Source: Parabacteroides chinchillae (GTDB lineage Bacteria > Bacteroidota > Bacteroidia > Bacteroidales > Tannerellaceae). Taken from it: DNA of 64,000 nucleotides. The notes under the pieces are model-generated. The model saw only the letters and a program-made list of their open reading frames with translations, did not search any database and was not told the DNA's origin. Location: assembly GCF_900108035.1 (NCBI RefSeq), contig NZ_FNVS01000001.1, positions 124,001 to 188,000 on the forward strand, given 5' to 3'. Positions 1 through 10,252 of this stretch are shown in pieces. The position numbers were made by a program, and so were the translations under genes. The first letter of the stretch is position 1; the number at the start of each line of letters is the position of its first letter.

Positions 1-120
1 TGTCCAGTTTCCTAATACTTTGGCTTCCGTAAAAGAGAATATCATTATAATCAATATCGGAGCATAAAGCAATACGAGAAGCAACCATAAATAAGTCTTC
101 GCTATAAATTTCGCCATCAT
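1..120 (-). CDS. potC: Spermidine/putrescine ABC transporter permease PotC, N-terminal fragment
   Basis: This is the first 40 codons of an inner-membrane permease that continues beyond the window edge. The translation begins MMAKFIAKTYLWLLLVLLYA, followed by a hydrophobic first membrane helix and an acidic turn (FTEAK), as in PotC proteins. The start ATG overlaps the potB stop in an ATGA arrangement, so the two permeases are probably translationally coupled. With potB and potA upstream on the same strand, the identity is supported by context as well as sequence. A PotD substrate-binding protein, not visible here, would be expected just outside the window. Confidence 0.85.
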   Translation of the reverse strand, partial: MMAKFIAKTYLWLLLVLLYAPILIIMIFSFTEAKVLGNWT

Positions 121-914
121 ATCACACCTCCTTCATTTGATGTGTCATCGCTATCATTGCTGAATAAAATAGTGACTCCTATCAATATCAACATAATTAA
201 AGAAAGAGCAGCACCATAATTCCACATTCCATTATTAATATTTTCCTGTACTGTTGTTCCGAAGAGTTTGATGTTATTCATTGTAAGCAACTCGGCAATA
301 GCAAAAGTGGAAACAGTTGGCATAAATACCATAACCACGCCACTCATTACTCCGGGCATTGACAATGGAAAGATAGTTTTAATAAAAACCTGGAGAGGAT
401 TTGCCCCTAAATCCTGTGCCGCCTCAACTAAGCTGGAATCCATTTTTTGGAGCGTATTATAAATCGGATAAATCATAAACGGGAGAAAATTATAAACCAT
501 ACCGAATATCAGAGCACCTTCTCCCAAAGGGAAATCAAGAAAATCGAACAATGCAACAGTAGCCAATGTACGAATCAGTATATTTACCCACATAGGAAGG
601 ATAAACAGCATGACCATAGTACGGGATGTATTAAACCGCGCCTGGCTTAATATATAAGCAGCCGGATATCCCAGAATAAGGCAGATTAACGTTGTTATTA
701 TAGCAATCCCTATCGAATAAACGAATGTATTTATAGCTTCCGGGTGCATCATAAACTTCCTGAAATTGGCAAAAGTGAAAGCACCATCCGCATTCGTAAA
801 CGCATAAATTAGAATCAGGAGCAGCGGCATTACCACAAAAATGGCAAGAAAAACAGCATATGGAATCGTCCAATTCCTGCGCCGCATAAAAAAAGCTGAG
901 AATTTAGTAATCAC
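117..914 (-). CDS. potB: Spermidine/putrescine ABC transporter permease PotB
   Basis: An inner-membrane permease forming the polyamine translocation channel with PotC. About six hydrophobic helices are visible. The EAA loop that docks on the ATPase lies near residues 163-182 (EAAQDLGANPLQVFIKTIFP). The length of about 265 aa is normal for the family. The first codon used here is GTG at 914; an in-frame ATG lies nine codons downstream at 887 (MRRRNWTIPYA), and either could be the true start. The gene sits 15 bases after potA and overlaps potC, so the three are one operon. Confidence 0.9.
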   Translation of the reverse strand: MITKFSAFFMRRRNWTIPYAVFLAIFVVMPLLLILIYAFTNADGAFTFANFRKFMMHPEAINTFVYSIGIAIITTLICLILGYPAAYILSQARFNTSRTMVMLFILPMWVNILIRTLATVALFDFLDFPLGEGALIFGMVYNFLPFMIYPIYNTLQKMDSSLVEAAQDLGANPLQVFIKTIFPLSMPGVMSGVVMVFMPTVSTFAIAELLTMNNIKLFGTTVQENINNGMWNYGAALSLIMLILIGVTILFSNDSDDTSNEGGVI

Positions 915-929
915 ATCCTTTCCTTTTTA

Positions 930-2309
930 TCAATGAATGATTCGTATATTTTCAGGGGCTATAGTAATACCTACCCGGTCTCCGTCGTCCCATACATCAT
1001 TTGTATCTACAAAAATATTTTCATCCCAATCCGTAAAAACAGTCAGATGATAATGGTTTCCTTTATATAAGATAAATTTCACCTCGCCGGTCAGCTTTCC
1101 GTCTTCTTCATTATCCTCCAGAATAACGTGCTCAAAATTCACCTCAACCTTAACCGGTGTTTCCGGATCGATATCTTTCACTTCCTTACATTCAAACACA
1201 CATCCCAAAAACTCCACATGGGTAGCATCAACCAATTTTCCTTCAAATGTATTGCAAGTGCGTTCTTTCTTCATAACATGAATATCGAATGGCTTCACCA
1301 GCAACCCTACTTCCATGCCTGTATCGAAACAATGGTAGTCCTGTACCATAAATTCATATCCATTCGGTGTTTGAACCATCATTTCATAGTGAACACCTTT
1401 GAAGATCGAAGAAGTTACCGTACCTGTCAGCATTGCGGCCTCCGAGGGTTCAAAAATATAAATATCTTCGGGCCGGATAACCACATCGACAGGAACATTA
1501 TCTCCAAAGCCTTCATCAACACATTCAAACTCGCGCCCGGCAAACGTAACAAGTTTGTCCTTTACCATCAAACCATTTAGCACATTACTTTCTCCAATGA
1601 AATCTGCAACAAACGAATTTATCGGTTCATTGTATATATCGATCGGTGTACCAATCTGTTGAATCTTCCCTTCGCTCATGACAACAATAGTGTCACTGAG
1701 TGTCAAAGCTTCTTCCTGATCATGCGTCACATATACGAACGTAATACCTAAAGATTTGTGCATCTCCTTCAACTCCATTTGCATATCCTTGCGCATTTTC
1801 AGATCCAAGGCAGCCAATGGTTCATCCAGCAAAAGCACTTCCGGCTCATTCACAATTGCACGCGCTATAGCCACACGTTGCTGTTGTCCACCGGAAAGAG
1901 AATCTACATCCCTGTATTCATAATCCGTCATCCCCACCATCTTTAAGGCTTGCTTTACCTTTTTGGTTATGGTAGCAGACGGCATTTTTTTAAGTTTCAA
2001 TCCGAAGGCAATGTTGTTAAAAACATTAAGATGCGGGAAAAGTGCATATTTTTGAAATACGGTATTGACAGGGCGCTTATGAGGGGGTGTTTGTGTAATA
2101 TCTTTTCCAGCAATGGATATTTCGCCTTCCGACGCTGTCTGAAACCCGGCAATCAAACGTAAAAGAGTAGTTTTACCACAACCCGAGGGTCCTAATATAG
2201 TAACGAACTCGCCCTTGCGAACAAACAAATTTACATCATTCAGTACAGCCTTATCTCCAAAATATTTATAGACATGTTCGATACCAATAATGCAGTCGGA
2301 CTTTTGCAT
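930..2309 (-). CDS. potA: Spermidine/putrescine ABC transporter ATP-binding protein PotA
   Basis: The ATPase subunit that powers polyamine import on the cytoplasmic face of the membrane. Visible motifs are Walker [10 protein letters not shown] (residues 40-48), a Q-loop glutamine near 86, the signature LSGGQQQR (138-145), Walker B VLLLDEP (158-164) and the H-loop histidine near 196. At 459 aa it is about 80 residues longer than the E. coli protein as I recall it. The extra length is a second C-terminal TOBE-like unit: a first module spans about 250-350 and a similar one 390-459, with [13 protein letters not shown] matched by [14 protein letters not shown]. It is first in the potABC operon and has a good promoter upstream. 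Confidence 0.93.
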   Translation of the reverse strand: MQKSDCIIGIEHVYKYFGDKAVLNDVNLFVRKGEFVTILGPSGCGKTTLLRLIAGFQTASEGEISIAGKDITQTPPHKRPVNTVFQKYALFPHLNVFNNIAFGLKLKKMPSATITKKVKQALKMVGMTDYEYRDVDSLSGGQQQRVAIARAIVNEPEVLLLDEPLAALDLKMRKDMQMELKEMHKSLGITFVYVTHDQEEALTLSDTIVVMSEGKIQQIGTPIDIYNEPINSFVADFIGESNVLNGLMVKDKLVTFAGREFECVDEGFGDNVPVDVVIRPEDIYIFEPSEAAMLTGTVTSSIFKGVHYEMMVQTPNGYEFMVQDYHCFDTGMEVGLLVKPFDIHVMKKERTCNTFEGKLVDATHVEFLGCVFECKEVKDIDPETPVKVEVNFEHVILEDNEEDGKLTGEVKFILYKGNHYHLTVFTDWDENIFVDTNDVWDDGDRVGITIAPENIRIIH

Positions 2310-2647
2310 AAATCTATCCTTAATTCTATCAAATTAAACAATCAACCGTTCATTTATTATAAGCGGGACAAAGGTACACAATTTGAAGGATAATCAAACA
2401 CACCTTCCGTTATCTGAAGATTGTACCAACGTAGTTTTGTTAGTTTAATCCTCCTGCCTTCCACATATCAAGCAGAAGTTCGTAAGAACCGTATATACAA
2501 AAAGAACCTTTCCGAAATCGCCCGTACCGCCATCACTGCCTGTTTATTGAAGGTTTAATGCGTTCGTTATAGTTATGTTAACGGAGAAAACAAAACAGAA
2601 CAATTCCTACTTTTAAATGTTATGAAATAAATCTAAACAAGAATATT
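2310..2647. other. Intergenic region between divergent potA and the efflux operon
   Basis: This 338-base gap holds no convincing gene. It contains the potA promoter and one possible rightward -7 element TAGTTTTG (2432-2439). That element has no clear -33 partner and would give the efflux operon a leader of about 200 bases. No TetR or other efflux regulator gene lies next to the operon. Confidence 0.5.
2369..2398 (-). promoter_or_regulatory. Bacteroidetes-type promoter for potABC
   Basis: On the minus strand a -7 element TACCTTTG (2369-2376) matches TAnnTTTG exactly. A -33 TTTG (2395-2398) lies 18 bases upstream. Transcription would start near 2362, about 50 bases before the potA ATG. Confidence 0.7.
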
Positions 2648-4060
2648 ATGTACGTATATTTACGCAAATGGTGTTATGCCATACTCTGCCTTCTTTCGCC
2701 TGTTTTACTTTCCGCCCAGAACGGACAGAAGTATCTTGAACGGGCACTTCCCCAGACTTGGCAAGAAAACAGCGACGATTTCCAACAAACATTACCTGTA
2801 GACGACCATTGGTGGAGCAACTTCAACGATCCGCTACTCGATTCCCTGATAGCTGTCGCCATAAAACAGAATTATTCTGTTCAAATGGCTGCCGACCGTA
2901 TTGCCATGGCAAAAGCCAACCTTCGCATACAACAAGGCAGTTACTCACCAACACTAGGTTTAAATGCAGGATGGACGCGACAACAAAGCAGTGGCAATAC
3001 CACACAACTGCCTCAATCCGTCACTCAATATACGGATGCATCGCTTAATATGAATTGGGAAATTGATGTCTTCGGCAGTATCCGCAACAGGGTAAAAGCC
3101 CAAAAAGAAAACTTTGCCGCTTCAAAAGAAGAATACAATGCTGTTATGGTCTCCCTCTGCGCTCAGGTTGCATCCGCTTATATTAACCTACGGGAACTGC
3201 AACAAGAATTGGAAGTCGTAAACAAAAACTGTGAATCCCAACTGGCCGTAGTGAAAATAACAGAAAAAAGATTTGAGACCGGACTTGTTTCAAAACTCGA
3301 TGTTGCACAAGCTCTATCCGTATATTACGACACAAAATCATCCGTCCCGATGCTGGAAGCCGGAATCATTCAATACACCAACTCCCTTGGAGTTTTAATG
3401 GGACTTTATCCATGGGATGTGCGTAAAATAATAGAAACCCAACAACCATTACCCGAATATATCGAACCTGTGGGGGTCGGCATTCCTGCCAATCTATTAT
3501 TACGCAGGCCGGATATTCGTTCTGCCGAACGGCAGGTCAACGCATACGCGGCTTCGTTAGGAGCATCCAAATCGGATTGGTGGCCCCAGATATTCGTTAA
3601 AGGCTCCGTGGGCTTTGCATCTCATGACATCGACAAAATTGCAAACCATAATAGCTTGACTTATGAAATAGCCCCTACCCTTACCTGGAATTTTTTCCAG
3701 GGAACAAAGCTGATGCAAGCCACCCGGCTGGCAAAAGCCCAATTGGACGAATCCGTACGCCAGTTTAACGAGACGGTTTTAACTTCCGTACAGGAAGTCG
3801 ATAATGCAATGAGCGCATACAAGAATTCCATCAAACAGATTGTTGCCTTACGGGAAGTAGTAAACCAAGGGAAAGAGACATTGACTCTATCACTTGACTT
3901 ATATAAACAAGGACTCAGCCCTTTCCAAAATGTACTTGATGCACAGCGCTCTCTGCTTTCATACGAAAATGCCCTCACACAGGCAAAAGGAAATTCACTG
4001 CTCAGCCTTATTCAGCTCTACCAGGCATTAGGCGGAGGATGGAGCGAAAGTAATAATTGA
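2648..4060 (+). CDS. Outer-membrane efflux channel, TolC/OprM (NodT) family
   Basis: The outer-membrane duct of a tripartite efflux pump. A signal peptide ends near LLSAQ at residue 23; no lipobox cysteine is seen, unlike many OprM relatives. Two OEP repeats follow (about residues 60-250 and 270-465). Typical family phrases include WWSNFNDPLLDSLI, TASxAY-like helical heptads, and the repeat marker LLLRRPDIRSAERQV near residue 280. The length of 470 aa is normal. It is the first gene of the operon, 39 bases ahead of the adaptor gene; in many RND operons the channel gene comes last, so the order here is a variant. Confidence 0.9.
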   Translation: MYVYLRKWCYAILCLLSPVLLSAQNGQKYLERALPQTWQENSDDFQQTLPVDDHWWSNFNDPLLDSLIAVAIKQNYSVQMAADRIAMAKANLRIQQGSYSPTLGLNAGWTRQQSSGNTTQLPQSVTQYTDASLNMNWEIDVFGSIRNRVKAQKENFAASKEEYNAVMVSLCAQVASAYINLRELQQELEVVNKNCESQLAVVKITEKRFETGLVSKLDVAQALSVYYDTKSSVPMLEAGIIQYTNSLGVLMGLYPWDVRKIIETQQPLPEYIEPVGVGIPANLLLRRPDIRSAERQVNAYAASLGASKSDWWPQIFVKGSVGFASHDIDKIANHNSLTYEIAPTLTWNFFQGTKLMQATRLAKAQLDESVRQFNETVLTSVQEVDNAMSAYKNSIKQIVALREVVNQGKETLTLSLDLYKQGLSPFQNVLDAQRSLLSYENALTQAKGNSLLSLIQLYQALGGGWSESNN

Positions 4061-4099
4061 ACTGAAAACTAATTATTGACAATATAAATATAAAGCACA

Positions 4100-5221
4100 A
4101 TGAATACGATTATTAAATATAGCTTTACAATAGTAACCCTTTTATTGCTGGCCGCTTGTAAAGGAAAAAACAGTCACCCTGTGGAGATGCCAGTTCCTTC
4201 CATTAGCGTAGCGACTCCCGAAATACGGGACATTACACTGACAAAAGACTATCCGGGCTATTTAACATCCGAACTCATGGTCAATCTTGTTGCCCGTGTA
4301 AACGGATATTTACAAACCTCTTATCTTAAACCGGGGCAAAAAGTAAAAAAAGGAGATTTAATATATATCATTGAACCGGACATTTACAAAAACAATGTTC
4401 AACAGGCAGAAGCTTCTTTAAAAACGACCCAGGCACAGCTAACTTATGCTCAAAATAATTACAAGAGAATGAAAGAAGCCGTAAAGAGCGGAGCTGTAAG
4501 CCAGATTCAAGTATTACAAGCACAATCAACCGTATCGGAAGCAGAAGCATCGGTCAAGAATGCCGAAGCTGAACTAAATACGGCGCAAAAAAATTTAAGT
4601 TATTGCTATATACGTGCACCATTCAACGGAAGTGTAACAAGGGGAAAATATGATATCGGTAATTACATTAACGGTTCCTTGCAACCCGTAACATTGGCAA
4701 CTATCTATAAAGACGACCTTATGTATGCCAACTTCAATATTGAAGACAATCAACTTATGAAAATGCTTATGCTAAATGCCCGGAGCGACGAAGGAAAAGT
4801 AAAACTACCTAAAGAAATCACAGTCCATCTGGGAAAAGACGGCAAACAAAGCTATATAGGAAGACTGGATTATTTATCCCCGAATGTAGATTTATCGACA
4901 GGTACATTAAATGTCCGTGCAAACCTGGACAATCCCGAAGGCTTATTAAAAAGCGGACTTTATGTAACGATCACATTACCTTATGCCGAAGAGAAACAAG
5001 CAATTTTAGTACAAGATGCTTCCATAGGTACAGACCAGTTAGGAAAATACCTTTATATCGTTAATGATTCCAACATAGTTAAATACCGTCATATTGAACC
5101 CGGACAACTGATAAACGACACTCTAAGGCAGGTTATCAGTGGCATTCAACCTAACGAACGTTATGTCACAACAGCCTTGTTAAAGGTAAGAGATGGTATG
5201 ACTATTAAGCCCATAAAATAA
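4100..5221 (+). CDS. RND efflux periplasmic adaptor (AcrA/MexA-type membrane fusion lipoprotein)
   Basis: The adaptor that bridges the inner-membrane pump and the outer-membrane channel. It begins with a lipoprotein signal with lipobox LLAAC, the cysteine being residue 20. A biotinyl-lipoyl-like hairpin half (VNGYLQTSYLKPGQKVKKGD) lies around residues 68-87. A coiled-coil of two long helices spans about 97-155, the second lipoyl half is at RAPFNGSVTRG, and beta-barrel and membrane-proximal domains follow. The length of 373 aa is typical. It ends six bases before the pump gene, so coupled expression is likely. Confidence 0.92.
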   Translation: MNTIIKYSFTIVTLLLLAACKGKNSHPVEMPVPSISVATPEIRDITLTKDYPGYLTSELMVNLVARVNGYLQTSYLKPGQKVKKGDLIYIIEPDIYKNNVQQAEASLKTTQAQLTYAQNNYKRMKEAVKSGAVSQIQVLQAQSTVSEAEASVKNAEAELNTAQKNLSYCYIRAPFNGSVTRGKYDIGNYINGSLQPVTLATIYKDDLMYANFNIEDNQLMKMLMLNARSDEGKVKLPKEITVHLGKDGKQSYIGRLDYLSPNVDLSTGTLNVRANLDNPEGLLKSGLYVTITLPYAEEKQAILVQDASIGTDQLGKYLYIVNDSNIVKYRHIEPGQLINDTLRQVISGIQPNERYVTTALLKVRDGMTIKPIK

Positions 5222-5227
5222 AAGATC

Positions 5228-8200
5228 ATGGTTAAATTCTTTATAAACAGGCCTATATTCGCTACAGTACTTGCTCTGATTATTGTAGTAGCCGGGATAG
5301 TAACATTAAATATACTACCTGTTGCCCAATATCCCGAGATCACACCGCCTACCGTACAAGTATCAGCTTTTTATCCGGGTGCTAATGCAGAAACGGTGGC
5401 ACAAACCGTAGGTCTGCCTATCGAAAAACAAGTAAACGGTGTAGACGGAATGTTATACATGAGTTCCAATTCCTCAAGCTCGGGAGCTTATTCTCTCACC
5501 ATAACATTTGCTGTCGGAACAGATATTGACATGGCCACCGTCATGGTACAAAACCGGGTAAGTATAGCCCAGAGCAGTCTGCCCGAAGCCGTAATTGTAC
5601 AAGGTATTACAACAAAAAAACAATCTTCCAACATTGTCATGTTGCTTACATTAAGCTCCCAGAAGCCTATGTATAACGGACTTTATTTAAGCAACTACGC
5701 ACAATTAAACCTGACAGATGAATTAACGCGTCTTCCAGGCATAGGTTCGGTAAGCGTTATGGGAGCCGGCGATTATAGCATGCGTGTATGGCTGGATCCG
5801 GACGCTATGCGTATCCGCAACCTGACTCCGGAAATGGTATTCCAGGCTATTTCTACCCAAAACACACAAGTATCAGCCGGATATGTGGGTCAGCCGCTTG
5901 CCAATGCAAATGATCCGTTTCAATACACATTAACTGTTCGCGGACGCCTGACCGATGCTCAGGAGTTTGGAAATATTATTTTACGAACTGAGGATGGAGG
6001 AAAAATTCTCCGTCTAAAAGATGTAGCCCGTATCGAGCTGGGTAGTTCATCTTATAATGTCGTCTCTAAATTAAACGGAGAAGAAAGTGCTGCAATTGCC
6101 ATATATCAGCTACCGGGCTCTAATTCTTTAGATGTGTCAAAAGTAGTAAAAGCCAAAATGCAACAATTGGCCTCCAATCTTCCCGAAGGCATAGAGTACC
6201 AGGTAACATTGGATACAACAGACGTAATAGATGCCTCCATACATGAAGTACTTATTACATTCATTGAAACAACTCTGTTGGTAGTATTAGTGATCTTCCT
6301 GTTCCTGCAAAATTTCAGGGCTGTAATTATTCCATGTATCACAATACCTGTTTCATTAATAGGAACACTGGCTGTTATGTCTGCATTAGGATTTTCTATT
6401 AATACGCTGACATTATTCGGTCTTATCCTTGCAATTGCCATCGTTGTAGATGATGCCATTGTCGTAGTAGAAAACTCCACCCGTTTATTAGACACTGGCA
6501 AATACACACCCCGTGAAGCCGTGACAGAAGCAATGAGAGAAATAGTAGGCCCTATTGTCGGCGTAGTTCTTGTTTTATTGGCTGTATTTATTCCTACTAC
6601 TTTTATCAGTGGCATATCAGGGCAGCTTTACAAACAATTCGCTTTGACTATTGCATCGGCAACAGTATTAAGTGGAATCAATTCACTCACATTAACCCCG
6701 GCATTATGTGCCTTATTTCTGCAGCCAAGCCCGAAAGAATCAAAATTCTTCCTTTTCAGAGGATTCAACAAACTATTCGGTAAGACTCAAAAGCTATATG
6801 ACAACGTAGTTGGCCATTTCCTGAAAAACCAGGCAGTTACCCTATTCGGTTATGCTGTTATCACGTTTATAGCAATTATGATGTTTATTAAATGGCCCAG
6901 CAGTTTTATACCGGAAGAAGATGACGGATATTTCCTTGTTGTCGCTCAATTACCTCCTGCAGCCAGCCTGAATCGTACTGAAACTGTTGTCAAAAAAATC
7001 AATGACATATTAAGCCAATATCCGGAAGTAAAATCATACGTGAGTGTTAGCGGCTTTTCCATCATGGGCGGTGGAGAACAACCTAATGCGGGAACCTTTT
7101 TCGTTATACTGAAAAACTGGAAAGACCGTAAAGGTAAAGAACACACAGCCCAAGCTATCGTAAATCGTTTCAATATGGAAGCTTCCGGAATACAAGAAGC
7201 CCAGATATTTGGCATGGTACCTCCAGCCATACCCGGTCTAGGTGCATCCGGGGGTTTACAACTGCAATTAGAAGATCGTAATAATCTGGGGCCAACCGAA
7301 ATGCAACATGCAATAGAGACATTAATGGAACATTATCACGAAAAGCCTCAGTTATTAAACATATCTTGCATGTATCAGGCTAATGTTCCGCAATATTTAT
7401 TGAACATTGACCGCGATAAAGTTCAATTGCTCGGATTGCAACTTAATAATGTATTCTCTACATTAAGCTATTATATGGGAGCAGCCTATGTAAACGATTT
7501 TGTAAAATTCGGACATATCTATCAGGTAAAGATAGAGGCAAACGATCAATCCCAGAAAGTAATAGATGATGTTCTCCGTTTAAGTTTGGAAAACAGTTCC
7601 GGCGAAATGGTACCGTTTTCATCTTTCACAAAAGTCGAAGAACAATTGGGGTTGAATCAAATTAACCTGTACAATATGTATTCTTCGGCTGCTATAACCT
7701 GTATTGTCAATCCTGAATACAGTTCAAACGAAGGAATCAAAGCAATGGAAGAACTGATACAGGAGCAATTAGGAAATAATTTCGGCTACGAATGGACTTC
7801 TGTTGCTTATCAGGAAACAAAAGCCGGTTCTACAACCAGTACGATTTTTATATTGGCACTATTGGTAGCCTTCCTTGTTCTGGCAGCCCAATATGAAAGC
7901 TGGACAAGCCCGGCAGCCGCCATCATGGGATTGCCTGTTGCTTTGCTGGGAGCCGTATTGGGATGCTTTGTCATGGGAGTTCCTATAAGCATTTATACAC
8001 AAATCGGTATAATCTTACTGATCGCCCTTTCTGCAAAAAACGGTATTCTTATTATCGAATTTGCAAGAGATTTTCATACTCAAGGCAACACCATTCGCGA
8101 TTCCGCACTCGAAGCCGGACATGTCCGCTTACGTCCTATATTGATGACCTCGTTTGCATTCGTCTTAGGAGTAATGCCTTTACTGTTTGCCTCCGGTGCA

Positions 8201-8347
8201 GGAGCAGCCAGCCGTATTGCATTAGGAGCAGCCGTTGTATTTGGTATGGCTATCAATACTATATTTGCAACAGCCCTGATCCCTAATTTCTACGAATTAA
8301 TGCAGACCATCCAGGAAAAATGGTTTGACAAAAAAGAGAAAAAGTAA
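5228..8347 (+). CDS. RND multidrug efflux pump, HAE1/AcrB family
   Basis: A proton-driven inner-membrane transporter of 1039 aa, the usual HAE1 length. The N-terminus [20 protein letters not shown] is characteristic. The proton-relay aspartate pair sits in [14 protein letters not shown] (near residue 410), and the partner lysine in the later helix [14 protein letters not shown] (near 940). The final helices carry [18 protein letters not shown]. Two large periplasmic loops separate helices 1-2 and 7-8. It probably exports hydrophobic or amphipathic compounds; the substrate cannot be told from sequence. It is the last gene of the operon and is followed by a strong terminator. Confidence 0.95.
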   Translation: MVKFFINRPIFATVLALIIVVAGIVTLNILPVAQYPEITPPTVQVSAFYPGANAETVAQTVGLPIEKQVNGVDGMLYMSSNSSSSGAYSLTITFAVGTDIDMATVMVQNRVSIAQSSLPEAVIVQGITTKKQSSNIVMLLTLSSQKPMYNGLYLSNYAQLNLTDELTRLPGIGSVSVMGAGDYSMRVWLDPDAMRIRNLTPEMVFQAISTQNTQVSAGYVGQPLANANDPFQYTLTVRGRLTDAQEFGNIILRTEDGGKILRLKDVARIELGSSSYNVVSKLNGEESAAIAIYQLPGSNSLDVSKVVKAKMQQLASNLPEGIEYQVTLDTTDVIDASIHEVLITFIETTLLVVLVIFLFLQNFRAVIIPCITIPVSLIGTLAVMSALGFSINTLTLFGLILAIAIVVDDAIVVVENSTRLLDTGKYTPREAVTEAMREIVGPIVGVVLVLLAVFIPTTFISGISGQLYKQFALTIASATVLSGINSLTLTPALCALFLQPSPKESKFFLFRGFNKLFGKTQKLYDNVVGHFLKNQAVTLFGYAVITFIAIMMFIKWPSSFIPEEDDGYFLVVAQLPPAASLNRTETVVKKINDILSQYPEVKSYVSVSGFSIMGGGEQPNAGTFFVILKNWKDRKGKEHTAQAIVNRFNMEASGIQEAQIFGMVPPAIPGLGASGGLQLQLEDRNNLGPTEMQHAIETLMEHYHEKPQLLNISCMYQANVPQYLLNIDRDKVQLLGLQLNNVFSTLSYYMGAAYVNDFVKFGHIYQVKIEANDQSQKVIDDVLRLSLENSSGEMVPFSSFTKVEEQLGLNQINLYNMYSSAAITCIVNPEYSSNEGIKAMEELIQEQLGNNFGYEWTSVAYQETKAGSTTSTIFILALLVAFLVLAAQYESWTSPAAAIMGLPVALLGAVLGCFVMGVPISIYTQIGIILLIALSAKNGILIIEFARDFHTQGNTIRDSALEAGHVRLRPILMTSFAFVLGVMPLLFASGAGAASRIALGAAVVFGMAINTIFATALIPNFYELMQTIQEKWFDKKEKK

Positions 8348-8354
8348 AACTACC

Positions 8355-8393
8355 AAAGAGACCGGCACAAAACAACAATAAGCCGGTCTCTTT
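8355..8393 (+). terminator. Intrinsic terminator after the RND pump gene
   Basis: A perfect 12-bp stem, AAAGAGACCGGC (8355-8366) with GCCGGTCTCTTT (8382-8393), and a 15-base loop. It lies 7 bases after the stop codon and is followed by an AT-rich stretch. Confidence 0.8.
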
Positions 8394-8449
8394 ATTTAAT
8401 ATATAGTAAATTTCCAAATCATTATACCGCATATTTCAAATAGTATAAC

Positions 8450-8457
8450 TATGTTTG
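8450..8457 (+). promoter_or_regulatory. Candidate -7 element for the PagL-like gene
   Basis: TATGTTTG matches TAnnTTTG and lies 58 bases before the ATG at 8515. No good TTTG was found at the -33 position, so the call is tentative. Confidence 0.45.
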
Positions 8458-8514
8458 TAGGTCACTTTGAGTTAAAGCTCAAATATTTACAAATAACAAG
8501 GAGTAACACTACAT

Positions 8515-9771
8515 ATGAAAAGCCTATTAGAGATGTTGAAGGTTGTGGTGATTTCAGTAATAATGCTTTTCTTATCCGATATAGCTTTCGCTGAAAGTTT
8601 ACCTAATAATAACGAATCCGAAAATAAAACAGACAGTACCTTTTCCTCCCATCGCTTTATTCACAAACTTGGAATAGAAGCCCGTCCGGCTTATATCATT
8701 CCGACAAATCCTTTTTTACGCGGAGAAAATGAAACAGGGAAATTAATCAGAAGTTCTATTTCCGCACACCTGAGATACTCATTTCAATTCCGTCCCAACA
8801 CATATACAGACCGTATCTACGGAGGAGCTTACCAAGGAATAGGACTAGCCTATTACACCTTTAGTGAAAAAAAATATTTAGGTGATCCGTTTGCTGCATA
8901 TATTTTTCAAGGAGCACGATTAGCCAGATTCAGTCCGCGGTTATCATTCAATTACGAATGGAATTTCGGCATATCTGCCGGCTGGCACCCTTACGACTTC
9001 GATTACAACTCCTATAACAAAGTAATCGGTTCGAAGATTAACGCTTATCTTAATGTCAACTTTTATCTTAACTGGAAGTTATCACGGTTATTCGACCTGA
9101 ATGCAGGAGTCGACCTTACTCACTTCTCAAATGGCAATACCAAATATCCAAATTCCGGCCTGAATACAACCGGTCTTAAAATCGGATTAGTATATAATTT
9201 CAACAGAGAAGAAAATTTTCTTTCTAATTCTTCGGATCATCTCAAAATCCCGAAATTTCCACATCATATCAGTTATGATTTACTATTATTCGGATCATGG
9301 CGGCGAAAAGGTGTTGCCTATGGCGACGAACAGGTAGCTTCTCCGGAAACCTATCCGGTATTCGGGTTCAACTTTGCACCAATGTATAATATCAACTATA
9401 AGTTCCGTGCCGGAGTATCTGTTGACGGTGTTTACGATGGAAGTGCTAATGTCTATACCGAAGATTATATTGTAGGCACCGAACAGCAATTTTATAAGCC
9501 CGGGCTTAATAAGCAGTTGGCACTCGGACTTTCCGGACGCGTAGAATATGTTATGCCATACTTCACTGTCAATTTAGGTATAGGTGCCAACGTATTGCAT
9601 GGCGGCGGCGATTTAAAAGCGCTTTATCAAGTACTGGCACTGAAAATAGAAGTTACCCGAAGTTCTTTTATCCATATAGGATATAATCTCCAGAACTTTC
9701 ATACCCCCAACTTTTTAATGCTAGGTATCGGATATAGGTTCAACAACAGATATCCAACATTCCACCGTTAG
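8515..9771 (+). CDS. Acyloxyacyl hydrolase / PagL-like lipid A 3-O-deacylase
   Basis: A predicted outer-membrane beta-barrel enzyme that would trim an acyl chain from lipid A. A signal peptide ends near IAFA (residue 27). The middle of the protein holds the PagL-type active-site pattern THFSNGNTKYPNSGLNTTG (about residues 202-220), with the His and Ser expected of the catalytic dyad. Alternating amphipathic strands surround it and the chain ends in aromatic residues (FNNRYPTFHR). At 418 aa it is more than twice the size of PagL itself, so a second barrel-like half (about 245-418) has no assigned role. It stands alone between the efflux operon and a gene-poor stretch. Confidence 0.72.
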   Translation: MKSLLEMLKVVVISVIMLFLSDIAFAESLPNNNESENKTDSTFSSHRFIHKLGIEARPAYIIPTNPFLRGENETGKLIRSSISAHLRYSFQFRPNTYTDRIYGGAYQGIGLAYYTFSEKKYLGDPFAAYIFQGARLARFSPRLSFNYEWNFGISAGWHPYDFDYNSYNKVIGSKINAYLNVNFYLNWKLSRLFDLNAGVDLTHFSNGNTKYPNSGLNTTGLKIGLVYNFNREENFLSNSSDHLKIPKFPHHISYDLLLFGSWRRKGVAYGDEQVASPETYPVFGFNFAPMYNINYKFRAGVSVDGVYDGSANVYTEDYIVGTEQQFYKPGLNKQLALGLSGRVEYVMPYFTVNLGIGANVLHGGGDLKALYQVLALKIEVTRSSFIHIGYNLQNFHTPNFLMLGIGYRFNNRYPTFHR

Positions 9772-9868
9772 ATGACTCTCCAATACACACTATCCGTATA
9801 AAATACACCAAAAACGAATCGAATCACAAGTGTGAGTTATATAAATCATACGGATGATCTGTTCGATT

Positions 9869-9900
9869 CATAGTTATGATCTGATCAAGTCATAATTATG
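9869..9900. repeat. Dyad motif, first of two copies in the window
   Basis: CATAGTTATGA (9869-9879) faces TCATAATTATG (9890-9900) across a 10-base spacer, with 10 of 11 positions complementary. The same arm sequence and the same 10-base spacing recur at 45105-45136. Confidence 0.55.
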
Positions 9901-10046
9901 AGTAGAAATACATAAGGAGAACTTCATTAATATCTCATAGACGTTACATTTCTGTAATAGGGTGACATTTTTTATCATATATCAAGAAATCATATTCACG
10001 TTGCATTTAATTGCTTTTTGAGAGTACAACGTATCAAAACACCCCG

Positions 10047-10054
10047 TATATTTG
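10047..10054 (+). promoter_or_regulatory. -7 promoter element ahead of a 26-codon ORF
   Basis: TATATTTG is an exact TAnnTTTG match. Transcription would begin near 10061, about 20 bases before the ATG at 10082. The nearest TTTG upstream is 26 bases away, longer than the usual 19-21. Confidence 0.5.
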
Positions 10055-10081
10055 TGTTGTAAAACACATTTGTTAGGTATT

Positions 10082-10162
10082 ATGGTAAAAAGATTGTTTA
10101 GTCATTACATTGAATTATTAGGGCGTCAGCCTTGGGCTATTCTGGTTTTACGTGCATGGTAA
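10082..10162 (+). CDS. Possible 26-aa small protein or leader peptide
   Basis: An ATG-initiated ORF of 26 codons ending in TAA. It begins MVKRLFSHYIELL and ends with two tryptophans eight residues apart, the second being the last residue. The peptide is basic and partly hydrophobic. It sits in a compact unit with a -7 element about 30 bases upstream and a hairpin terminator about 25 bases downstream, which is what makes it more than a chance ORF. I do not recognise a family. It could be a free small protein, a leader peptide of an attenuator, or non-coding RNA sequence that happens to be open. No tryptophan-related gene follows. Confidence 0.35.
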   Translation: MVKRLFSHYIELLGRQPWAILVLRAW

Positions 10163-10184
10163 AATGGGTCAGTCTGAATTAGTA

Positions 10185-10214
10185 AAATGGGGATATAAAA
10201 AATAAGCCCCATTT
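10185..10214 (+). terminator. Hairpin terminator after the 26-codon ORF
   Basis: AAATGGGG (10185-10192) pairs with CCCCATTT (10207-10214) over a 14-base loop and is followed by a T-rich stretch. Confidence 0.6.
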
Positions 10215-10252
10215 CTTTAGTTTAAATTTCTATTTTAAATTATATTGATGAG

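Noticed and set aside
268-650. Small plus-strand ORFs over potB
   Set aside because: Reverse-strand shadows of a well-recognised permease gene without protein-family character; the same holds for many others across the window.
10082-10214. Classical tryptophan attenuator
   Set aside because: There are only two Trp codons, not adjacent, and no tryptophan gene follows; a second terminator and about 300 bp separate it from the next gene.
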